Shown here: positions 55,092 through 64,000 of the stretch, one piece after another | Numbering within the stretch: position 1 is the first letter of the stretch | Layout: every line of letters starts with the position of its first letter | DNA from: Hsuehochloa calcarea | Lineage: Eukaryota; Streptophyta; Magnoliopsida; Poales; Poaceae | Assembly (NCBI GenBank): GCA_036346395.1 | Contig: CM070599.1 | Coordinates: forward strand, 31,363,232 to 31,427,231 | Length of the DNA: 64,000 nt | Reading direction: 5' to 3' | Position numbers and translations under genes: made by a program | The notes under the pieces: generated by a model | Seen by the model: the letters and a program-made list of their open reading frames with translations, nothing else | Database searches by the model: none | What the model was told of the DNA's origin: nothing

Positions 55092-58014
55092 TGTCGGACC
55101 CGGATTTTCAAATCCGGATCCTCGTGAACATTCTTGCGCTTACTCCCTGATCGAGAGAAGACTCACGACTCATTCTTTGAATCACATCATACAAGGCGCG
55201 AATTTAAGATATTTAATTAAACAAACATCAGAGTGACATAGACCACGTTGGGTCAAGTTTTACATAAGGGCCACTGTGCCAAATGGATTACATTACACAA
55301 AAGCAATGAAACAAAGGAGGGTGGAGCTCATCTCTCCACAGCAAGTGATCGGGAAACTCAGTACATCCGATATTACCCAAAACTCGATAATATAGGACGC
55401 ACCTAGGTACCAGTGAGTCGGCTAGATCAAGAGACTAGAACAACTACGAACTAAGCTATGCTTCAAGAACCTGTGGTCTTGGGCATCCGGTTCCTCGTAG
55501 TCTGCGTAGTCTCCTTGCTCCGCATCATCCTGGAGGGTTTGGGGAGGAGCGAGTGAGCACAACTACGTGCTCATGAGCCAACACACAAGATGCAATAGTA
55601 TACATGCAAGGCTTAACAAGGATGGCTCAGTTCTTTTATTTGCTAAAGCAACATTTTCAATTATCATAATTACAAAGTCCTATGACATAGCATTTTAAAC
55701 AGATTTCATTTTCATTAAAGAGAGTAAGTGCAATATTAAATAACAGCGAAGGTTACCTCCACCTTATGCTTAATTTTGAGAACGGTTACGTCCACCGATT
55801 ATTAACACTGGATATGGCTACCCAGAAAATCCAAAACAAGAATTTGGATGAGCCCAACATATTTCCATTTCCACCCACAAAGATTTTGAAATAGAACTAA
55901 CTCAAAGTTAAGTTCCCATGTCCGCTTTTGACCGGAAGCGCTACTGCTTAAAAGCAGTTTAGACTCTGCAGAGGTTGTACACTGTACCCACAAGAGATAA
56001 TCATACTCGTTACTCCACATGATTCCTTAGTCATGTAGTTGAGCGATCGTCACAGTAACGTTTCAATGTATCTTGCCTCTTCCGTCATCTCACTAGTATG
56101 GGCTAACCCCACTGCGGTGGGTCCCATAAGTTGTGCGGGATGTCCGCCACCACGACTTGCGTGGTGGCGACTTCACCCTTCCTTTGGTGTCCCATTCAAG
56201 TCGGATCGAATCCACTACTTGCACTATCTTGCTCGACCACCGATGAGATGACTTCCAAGATTTGTTACATTTACTAAGCCAAGTTGCAATTTGCGGACTT
56301 GCGGTTGTACTTGTTTTACAGGAGGTCATGACAAGATTAAGTCCTTAAGGTTATCCGGCGGTTCATTCCAAAGTTAACCACGCTCCTCCTGGCTACATTA
56401 GCACCCATCAACATCCCATTCCTCATACCATCCGCCTGCAGACAGTAACAGAAGTTATTAGGGTTTTGGGAAGGAAAACCAATTAACGCAACACACCAGT
56501 CATCTTACATCCAATGACTGCCCAAAACCATTTTTCATGTTTAAAGGATGATGATCGGATGATTATTGCCCGATACTTAAGCAAGACTAGCATGTCGCTT
56601 AAGTACAACCTATACTAGTATTTACCAAATATTTACTAGGGTGACAAGGAATAATGGATTCAATTATCAAAGGATGGCTTAATAAGTAATTAATCAACAA
56701 ATGGGTATTTAACTACCTTAAGCTTTAACATATCATTGTTTACAAAATTAAAGCATGCAACTTTGCTATTTTAAATAAACATAGTTTGCATAAAATGTAG
56801 GTTCGGAATGATCAAAGTATTGACTCGCCTTGGTTAAAGGCAGAGGGGTCCTGGAGATCTTGAGCTTGGTCGAAGGGGAGGTCTCCGGTGTCGTCGAATC
56901 CTAATCGGTCGAAAGTACCGGAAAAAGACACAACGGCAAAGAGAGCAAATAAATACCAACTCAATAAATAATGAACTCCAAAATGAACAAGACCAGTACC
57001 ATTAGCAAGATCTTGATTTTAGAAAATTTTAGAAATTGGTTTCACAATTTTTGGAGTTATACAGAAAAAGATATGAATTTTGGAAGTTTTTAAATGATTT
57101 TTCAATTAAACAGAAATTCGGAAAATCCGAAAAAAAACCCGGGGCTGACACGTGGCAACTGTGCTCGGTCCACGGCACTGTGCTCGTGGACCGAGTCCAC
57201 GCGCCTGGCCAAGACGGTCACTGATGGCACTGGGGCCCACTCGTCACGCAGATTGTGCGGGTGGGACCCACTGTCTGGCCGGGCGCGCGAGGACGGCCCA
57301 CCCGTCGGCGCAAGCTGGCGTTAAAACGACGGCGACCGTCGGCGCGTCGCCTCGTTTCCCAGTGCACGAGAGAGAAAGGGAGGAGAGGGAGCGACGAGGC
57401 GAGGCGGGCGCAAGCGCTGGCAGCGAAGGAAGGAAGCGAGGCGAGGGCGCCGAGCTGGAGACGAAGAGGCGAGGACGGGCGGGCGCCGAGGAGGCGACGG
57501 AGGAGGCGCGAGGCCGAGCCGAAGAAGAAGAAGTCCGGGAGGAGCTCGGTAGCGGAATGGCTTAACGACGGCAGAGGCGGAGGAGAGACGAGCGGCACTG
57601 GAGAGGAGGAGGAGGAGGAAGGGGAAAAGGGGGGGAGTCTCGGCTTTAAAGCCGAGGCGCGGAGCGCGGAGGAGAAGAAAAGCCGGGCGCGAGGACGGAG
57701 CGGGAGAAAGGCAGCAAGCGCGCGTGAGGAGGGAAGGGGGGTCCGGAGGCGGCTGGCGCGGACGGACGGACGAGGGCGGAGTCGGCTGGGCACGGCTGGG
57801 CGGCGATGAGGCGGCGGGCGGGAGGCGGCGGGGACCTGGGCGCAAGGAGGCGCCGAGGAACTGGCCGGGCGGGCCCATGAGGTAAGAGGCTAGGGTTAGG
57901 ATTTTGATTTTTGATTTTGAAATTTGAAGTTTTGAACTTGAAATCAAGTTTTGAATTTTGAATTGGAATCAAAGTTTTGATTTTGAATCCTTTTTTCAAA
58001 AACGGGATGTTACA
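55092..58014 (-). mobile_element. Solo LTR (2,923 bp)
   Basis: Starts TGTCGGACCC at 55092 and ends GGGATGTTACA at 58014. Both sides carry CTTAG (55087-55091 and 58015-58019), a 5 bp target duplication, and no internal coding region is present. Its layout resembles the solo LTR in GDPDL intron 1: similar length, with the GC-rich stretch (57130-57880) near the right end. By analogy it reads on the minus strand. The long GC-rich open frames at 57150-57950 on both strands are LTR sequence, not genes. Confidence 0.88.
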
Positions 58015-58019
58015 CTTAG

Positions 58020-58660
58020 GCTGTTGGTTTTTCTTTTTCTGATCTGATGGTTGAAAACCCAGCTCCCTTCCATTCAGGAACCATGCATGCATATCCAAGC
58101 AACGGTATCAATTAGTCCTTGTCTGAATTTCACAAAGGAATCATCAGTACACATGCTTAAGTGTGCATGTTTCACATCCATGTCCTATCCTCATATCCTG
58201 TTTCTTCCAAAAGAACTGAAGCATATCGACCCAGCTGATAATCCAACAAATCTTTGCTTTATACTTTTGCATACAGGCTATTCGAGTTTTTCCAAGAACA
58301 AATCAAGTGATCTGATAGGGACAACATACATATGCACAAAATTAACCACATCAAAATTCCATTATCCTCAAATTTTCGAAGAAACAAAAAGTGAACAAGG
58401 GGACAAAGTACCAAGCAGAAATGCAGAATTAATATAGCCGAACTATGTCAAGACTCAAGAGTACAAGTAAAGTAAGAACACACATCCATTGCAACGGCAA
58501 AAGTAGTATCCTAAGTATGCACAGATTACTACAACTCTATACATTAATCTACTATATACCATACCACCTCGATCAGGATTCAATATACAATCATAACCGT
58601 AACAATGGATACATGCATGATTACATGTACCATCAAGACGTACGCGAGGCGTACGTACGT
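58020..58660. other. Stretch 3' of the small minus-strand gene
   Basis: Unique-looking AT-rich DNA; the part near 58660 probably holds the 3' UTR of the gene at 58665-58997. A run of TACGTACGTACG lies at 58651-58662. No gene of its own is seen. Confidence 0.4.
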
Positions 58661-58664
58661 ACGC

Positions 58665-58997
58665 CTAGGCGTAGATGGCATAGCGCATGCTCTCGCGCAC
58701 CATGAGGTGGCTGACCTCGTCGGCGCGCGGCCGCCACCCGCTCGCCGTCCACGCCTCATCCGCGCCGCCGACGTCCTCTCCGTCGAGGCGGACGGCGCAC
58801 GCCATCGCCAGGAGCGCCCTGGCCAGCGCGCTGGGCTCTCTAGGCGCCGCGGCGCGCGCGTCGCAGAAGACGGTCGTCACATCTGCGCCGGCGTGGCCCG
58901 CAGCGCCATCGCCGAGCGCGCTCTCGTCCACCACCCGCGCGGTCCGCCGCCGCCGCCACCGCAGGCCTTGCCGGACAAGAGACAGCACACCCCACAT
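58665..58997 (-). CDS. Small uncharacterised protein, intronless (110 codons)
   Basis: The ATG at 58997 opens MWGVLSLVRQGLRWRRRRTA. The open frame extends further upstream only through a GTG, so this ATG is the better start. The frame is strongly GC-biased at third positions, as in many intronless grass genes. The product has a short hydrophobic N-terminus followed by a basic RWRRRR stretch, an Ala/Gly-rich middle (DGAAGHAGADVTTVF, ALARALLAMACAV) and a C-terminus HLMVRESMRYAIYA that looks conserved. A TATATA sequence lies about 190 bp upstream (59185-59194) on the minus strand. I do not recognise the family; possibly a small membrane-associated plant protein. A spurious GC-rich frame is possible but less likely. 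Confidence 0.6.
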   Translation of the reverse strand: MWGVLSLVRQGLRWRRRRTARVVDESALGDGAAGHAGADVTTVFCDARAAAPREPSALARALLAMACAVRLDGEDVGGADEAWTASGWRPRADEVSHLMVRESMRYAIYA

Positions 58998-59194
58998 AGC
59001 TAGGAGAGATATCGCTAACACGCGCGCGCACGGGGCACTGCCAACAAATCAGCTTGCCTTTTGGTCTCTGCTCCAAGATCACGCGCTCACATGGCAAGAA
59101 GCCTTCTTCTCTGCTCTTCCTTTGGCTATTCTGCCACAATTTTCACTGCCTCAACAACATCTCGGAGAGCTAGATCGCAATCATCATATTATAT

Positions 59195-60610
59195 ACACGC
59201 AGGATTGATCTCACTCTCGTAAGTCGTAACAAAACAAACACAAGGATACAGGAAATTGGACAGGGTCTTAGCTCTTAAAAGGTGGAAAGCACGAGGCGGG
59301 GCTGGAGGGTGGTGGTGGTGGGGTGGTGGTGGGGGAGGGAGGAGGGAGGAGCACTCGCAAAAGCTGAAAAGGTTGCGTGGTCAGTGGGAGATCGATCGTC
59401 GATGGCTACAGCCGAAAGGAACAGCCAGCTCTGCTGCAAGCGCACATCTGATCTCCCAGCTGATGCATTGGCCAGGAATTAACCCGGGGTTTTAGGCTTT
59501 CTTCTCCATCTGGTACAATCGTTTTGCCTGGCTAGGTAGCTAATCCTTCATGTGCAGCCTCATGAAAAGCCAAGGGTTTGACATGCTTTGGAATATCGGA
59601 GTCGTGCATGCATGTTATCAGCCTGCAGGCCTGGTCATCACCGGTGGTACTGGTAGGCAGAATGGTTTCAGAATTCAGATGATTGGACGAGTACTTGTCC
59701 CACTTTGGCAAAGTTGCCGGGGTGCTAGCTATACTGAACAGTCCCAAGATAGGTGCAGGTGCAGTGCTTGCAAGTTGCGATGTAAAGGCTGCAAAGGTAG
59801 CCTTTTGGCGTATGAAGACGGTATACTGAACCATCGCCGATAGCGAGCTCCTGCTTTTTAGGGGCGTATTCTGGTTCGATCGTAGAGAGAGGTTTGGTAT
59901 GTGTACTGCATGAAGTGCGCGCTTGGAAAAAGCAGACGCTGGATTTGGACGCTGATGAGTTGCACGTCTTGCATTCTCCGTGTACACCCAGCCAGCTAGC
60001 TAGCCTGCACTTGCCGGCATGCATGACTTTCAGGGCACGGGTTAGGTTAGAAATAGGGATATGCGCTACGAATTGTGGCACAGATAGATGGAGAGTAAAC
60101 ATGCACAGTTCTGTTTGACTTGCACGAAGGATAGCATGATGCTCGTCCAATATTTTTATTTTTATTTATTTTATAAAAAATGAAGCATGGTGCAACTATG
60201 TATTTGGAGACAGCTCCAATTGGGTTGGCCCGAGCGACGTGGGCTATATTGATGAAGCCTGAATCAAAGCCACCTCCAGAGCATGATTTCCACTTTTTCA
60301 GTACATCGTCTGAGAGTGTGGTTTATTTTAATTAAAGCTACGCGTGTATGAGATATTGAGATATAACAAACTCAATAAACAACTTGATCCATAGACCACA
60401 GCACAACACGTCCAATCGCATAACCATGATAGAGGGAATTAATTGGGGGTGAATTGCATATGGATTCATTAAGCCGAGCCTTGCTCCTTTTGAATACTTG
60501 GGACATTTTTATGTAAGCTGTGTACGTTCTACAACCTTGCAACATTATCTAGAAACGTCAATAATGTGAAATTTATCGATATAAAAGGAAGTTTTATTGA
60601 GAGCAATGAG
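59195..60610. other. Intergenic stretch, no gene seen
   Basis: A (GGT)n-like G-rich run lies at 59305-59345. Overlapping frames on both strands at 59530-60150 show no family features. GCTAGCTAGC-type short palindromes occur near 59993-60004. Confidence 0.4.
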
Positions 60611-60616
60611 TATTAG

Positions 60617-61045
60617 TGTTGGGGGAAGGTCCCTGCGTTCCCCGATTCACGGCCACGTCAGTACAACCAACGGTAACAAAGGGCTAGCAGCGAAGCATGA
60701 CGGTTATGTGAGACCACGCAATGAAACCATCTCTACGCAGCTGGTAAGCGAATGTCAACCGGTGAGCTTGCCATAGGTGGCCCCACCTGACTGGAAAGGA
60801 CGATGCTACCCATAGGGTTGCCCTAGAACTAGGGTTATTTATGTAACTTCACCTCCCCCCTCCTCATTCTATAAATAGGACCTCATTTGTAACATGAGGA
60901 GGTACTTGTACATCATTTCACACTTGAGCAATACAACTGAAGGGAGATCCTGGTTCCGCTTCCCTCCATTCCACACTTATGCATCCCAGAGGTCGACGTA
61001 GCCTACCAGGGGTGTCTACAAATCTGTTGTCTAGACACGTATCTA
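60617..61045 (+). mobile_element. 5' LTR of an LTR retrotransposon running off the window
   Basis: Starts TGTTGGGGGAAGG at 60617 and carries a TATAAATA box at 60870-60877. It ends between 61035 (AGACA) and 61051, just before a primer-binding site. Length about 420-435 bp. The 3' LTR is outside the window. LTR size, primer type and lack of coding sequence nearby recall the rice gypsy-related RIRE2/Dasheng group, but that is only a guess from memory of the families. Confidence 0.7.
60870..60877 (+). promoter_or_regulatory. TATA box of the LTR promoter
   Basis: TATAAATA inside the LTR, with a run of C-rich sequence just upstream. Confidence 0.5.
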
Positions 61046-61051
61046 CGTAAG

Positions 61052-61070
61052 TTGGCGCCATCCGTGGGGA
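61052..61070 (+). other. Primer-binding site (TGGCGCC type)
   Basis: TTGGCGCCATCCGTGGGGA follows the LTR. TGGCGCC...GGGGA-type sites are usual in plant gypsy elements and their non-autonomous relatives, not in copia elements. Confidence 0.72.
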
Positions 61071-61139
61071 CTGAGCAACAAGCCATGCAACCTAAGAGGA
61101 AGACAAAGACATAGCCAACGCGCTTGGGGAGACCTCAGC

Positions 61140-63120
61140 GTCGCTCGTCATCAACACGTCTCACCCTCAAGCATCAACGTGACCCTGGGCACACCTCAGC
61201 TTCACGCGTCATCGACGCGTCGACACGACCATGGGCTAACTTTGGCTTCAAGCGTCATCGATGCGCCTCGACCTCAAGCATCGACATGACCACGGGCCAA
61301 CTCGCCGGCGCCGCCGACGCTACCGACCTCAAGCATCAACGCAACCTCGACGCCTCGGCCGGCGGCCGTCGACGCGCCTCGACCTCAAGCATCGACGTGA
61401 CCACGGGCTAACTTGGCTTCACGCGTCATCGACGTGCCTCGGCCTCAAGCTCCAACGCAACCACGGGCGCACCTTGGCTTCAAGCGCCGTCGACGCGCCT
61501 CAGCCTCAAGCGTCGATGCAACCAAGGGCTAACTCCGGCATCGAGCTTCGTCCACGCGCCATGGTGTCAAGTGTCGATGTGACCACGGGCTAACTTCGTC
61601 TTCACGCATTGTCAACGTGCCTCGGCCTCAAACATCGATGCGACCAAGGGCTAACTCTGGCTTCGAGCTTTGTCGATGTGCCTCGGTGTCAAGTGTCGAT
61701 GCGACCACGGGCTAACTTCGGCTTCGCGCCGTCGACGCACCTCGGCCTCAAGCATCAACGCGACCACGAGCTAACTTCGGCTTCACGCGTCGTCAACGCG
61801 CCTTGGCCTCAAGCATCGATGAAACTCCGAATGCACGTCAGCTCCATGCATCGTCGATGCGCCTTGGACTCAAGCGTTGAAGCGACCACAAGGCTACTTT
61901 GGCTTCACACGTCGTCGATGCGCCTTGGCCTCAAGCATCAACCCGACCACGGCTAACTTCGGCTTCGAGCATTGTCGATATGCCTCGACCTCAAGCATCG
62001 ATGCAGCCCTAGGCACACCTCAGTTTTGAGAATCATCGACGTGCCTCGGACTCAAGCGTCGACACGACCACGGACTAACTTCGGCTTCACACATCATTGA
62101 TGTGTCTTGTCCTCAAGCGCCAATGCAACCCCGGGCGCATCTCAGCTTCGAGTTTTGTCGACACACCTCAGCCTCAAGCGTCGACGCGACCATGTGCCAA
62201 CTTCGACTTCGAGCGTCATCGATGCACCTTGGCCTCAAGCATCGACGCAACCCCGGATGCACCTCGGCTTTGAACGTCGTCAACACACCTTAGTCTCAAG
62301 TGTCGATGCGACCATGGGCTAACTTCGTCTTCACACATCGTCAACGTTCCTCAGCCTCAAACGCCAACACAACCATGGGCGCACCTCGGCTTCGAACATC
62401 ATCGACGCGCCTTGGCCTCAAGCGTCGACGTCATCAAGGGCTAACCACGTCTTCAAACATCGTCGACGCACCTTGGCCTCAAGCGTCGAAGCGATCAAGG
62501 GCTAACTTTTGCTTCGAGCATAGTCAATGCGCCTCTGCCTCAAGTGTCGACATGGCCATGGGCTAACTTCGGCTTCATGCGTTGTTGACGTGCCTCGGCC
62601 TCAAGCATCAACACGACCATGGGCTAACTTCGACATCTAGCATCGTCGACACACCTTGGTCTCAAGCAACGACTCAACCCCAGGCGTACATCGCTTCGAG
62701 CGTCATTGACGCACCTCAGACTCAAGCATCGATGCGATCGCGGGCTAACTTCAGCTTCATGTGTTGTCGACGCGTCTTGTCCTCAAGCGCCAACGCAATC
62801 CCGGGCGCACCTCGGCTTCAAACGTCGTCGACACGAACATGGGCCAACTTCGGCTTTGAGCGTCGTCGACGCACCTTGGCCTCAAGCATTGACGCAACCT
62901 CGGGTGCACCTCGGCTTCGAGTGTTGTTGACGTGCCTCGGCTCAAGCGTTGATGCAACCACATGTTAACTTCGGCTTCACGTGTTGTCGACGTGCCTAGT
63001 CCTCAAGCGTCGACGTGACCACATGTTAACTTTGGCTTCACGCGTCATCGAGATGTCTCAACCTTAAGCATCGATGCAATCCAGGGCATGTCTTGGCTTC
63101 GTGCCTTGTTGACACATCTC
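61140..63120 (+). repeat. Tandem array of a 61 bp unit, about 32 copies
   Basis: The phrase GGCCTCAAGC (or a variant) recurs at 61441, 61502, 61563, 61624, 61685, 61744, 61805, 61866, 61927, 61987, 62048, 62109, 62170, 62231 and so on to about 63060. Spacing is 61 in most steps, with a few of 59-60 and one broken unit near 62780-62880. Each unit reads roughly CTTCACGCGTCGTCGACGCG, then CCTCGGCCTCAAGC, then GTCGACGCGACCACGGGCTA. Because 61 is not a multiple of three, successive units fall in different frames, so the overlapping open frames here are unlikely to be a real protein. The array starts about 70 bp after the primer-binding site, in the leader position of the retrotransposon. Confidence 0.92.
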
Positions 63121-64000
63121 AACCTTGTGCGCAGGTTCTCCTCGTCTTCTCGCGTCGTCGATGCATCTCTACTTCGTGGCCTCGGGCACATCTCAATGAC
63201 CTCGAGCACATCTCGACATCATGTGACATTGGCGCATGTCGACCTCGGCGTCATCGACGCTTCTCAACTTCGCGGCCTCGGGTGCATCTCGGCAACCTCG
63301 AACACATCCAAGCTTTGTGCGACACCAACGATCTCAACCTCGAGTGTGTCTCGACGACCCCGTATGCAACCTAGCTTCACGTGACAATGCACATATCAAC
63401 CTCTAGCGTGTCTCATCGGCCCATCGTAACCCGGCTTTGCGCGACATCAACGTATCTCAACCTCGCGCATTGGCATACCTCAGCCTCACGTGTCGTCACC
63501 TCACCTCAGCCTTAAGTGTCGATGTGACCCCGGGCGTCAGCACTACCATGGGCGTGTCCCAACTACCCTGGATGCACCTCGGTCTCGCGCACCACCGTTA
63601 CACCTCATCCTCGAGCACCGGTGCATTCCTCGACCAAAAGCTGCCCGCACCATGAAGAATACAGAGATACACCGGTGGGAGCAAGCTACCCTGCACCATC
63701 AAGCAAGGCACTAGGGAAACCACTCATAAATTAAAGACACCCACGACACAAGTGCATACCTTGCATCATGTCGCAATGCCCCATATAGCATCCGAGTTTG
63801 TGGGGAGTTGCAAGGGAGGATAGGGAGATGGGAGCTACAACATGCTGGCGAGCGCCAACATGCCTCAACAGCTTCGTCGTGACATGGATTATTTCCCTTG
63901 GCCCAAACTTGTTGCTGCTTCAATAGGTGTTGCCACGGCTAGGAGCTCTCCCTCTAGTTCAACGTCTTTGCCTCGAGGACTCCATCTTGGTGGGAAACGG
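63121..64000 (+). mobile_element. Internal region of the LTR retrotransposon beyond the 61 bp array
   Basis: 63121-63640 keeps the same vocabulary (CCTCGGGCACATCTC, CTCGACATC) in longer, looser repeats; CTTCGTGGCCTCGGG near 63171 recurs as CTTCGCGGCCTCGGG near 63276. From 63640 to the window end the sequence is unique-looking. No gag or pol domain is recognisable up to 64000. Confidence 0.55.

Noticed and set aside
57150..57950. Overlapping frames of 184-208 codons on both strands
   Set aside because: All fall in the GC-rich part of the solo LTR at 55092-58014; Arg/Glu or Pro/Ser low-complexity in every frame, typical of GC skew and not of a protein.
59256..59495. Gly/Trp-rich frame (VVVVGWWW type)
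   Set aside because: Product of a GGT-rich simple repeat; no other coding support.
61124..62968. Series of open frames with a repeated phrase like LGLKHRRDHG
   Set aside because: They result from the 61 bp tandem array; the period is not a multiple of three, so the phrase shifts frame from unit to unit and no single frame is kept.

Overview
The window looks like nuclear DNA of a grass, most likely rice or a close relative (Oryza). The reasons are spliced plant genes, very GC-rich first exons next to AT-rich intergenic DNA, and a dense, nested load of plant transposable elements: Ty3/gypsy and Ty1/copia retrotransposons, solo LTRs, CACTA, hAT-like and other MITEs, and a possible Pack-MULE. 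This is an inference from sequence character; no species was confirmed.

Layout. 1-3970: the 3' end of a decayed Ty3/gypsy element (integrase end plus a 2.4 kb LTR). 3978-7179: a 1.6 kb unit repeated twice in tandem, starting 8 bp from that LTR. 7918-10581: a complete but non-autonomous copia element on the minus strand (gag and protease only), target duplication GTAGT. 12083-29254: the one clearly intact large gene, a GDPDL/SHV3-type GPI-anchored glycerophosphodiester phosphodiesterase-like protein. Nine coding exons splice in frame to 743 codons. Its introns are swollen by a 2,985 bp solo LTR in intron 1 and two adjacent copia elements (4.4 and 4.9 kb) in intron 4, one of which carries a hAT-like MITE. 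29731-30842: a Pack-MULE-like inverted-repeat element. 32331-32871: a broken auxin response factor fragment. 34044-35710: a copia-type LTR. 38644-39147 (minus): a short two-exon gene or gene remnant with half of an EUL/R40 lectin domain. 40246-40581: five identical 67 bp repeats. 41551-47945: a 2.7 kb segmental tandem duplication, its second copy split by a truncated CACTA element. 51585-52055: a truncated second copy of the GDPDL 3' end. 55092-58014: a second solo LTR of 2.9 kb. 58665-58997 (minus): a small intronless gene of 110 codons. 60617-64000: the 5' end of another LTR element whose leader holds about 32 units of a 61 bp repeat.

Only the GDPDL gene, the 110-codon gene and possibly the lectin-like gene look functional. 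The rest is transposon sequence, fragments of captured or duplicated genes, and repeats. No operons, CRISPR arrays, rRNA or convincing tRNA genes were seen. No new biological system was found. The main interest is how an apparently intact gene has accommodated nested retrotransposons, and the several tandem arrays and target-site duplications that let insertion events be ordered.
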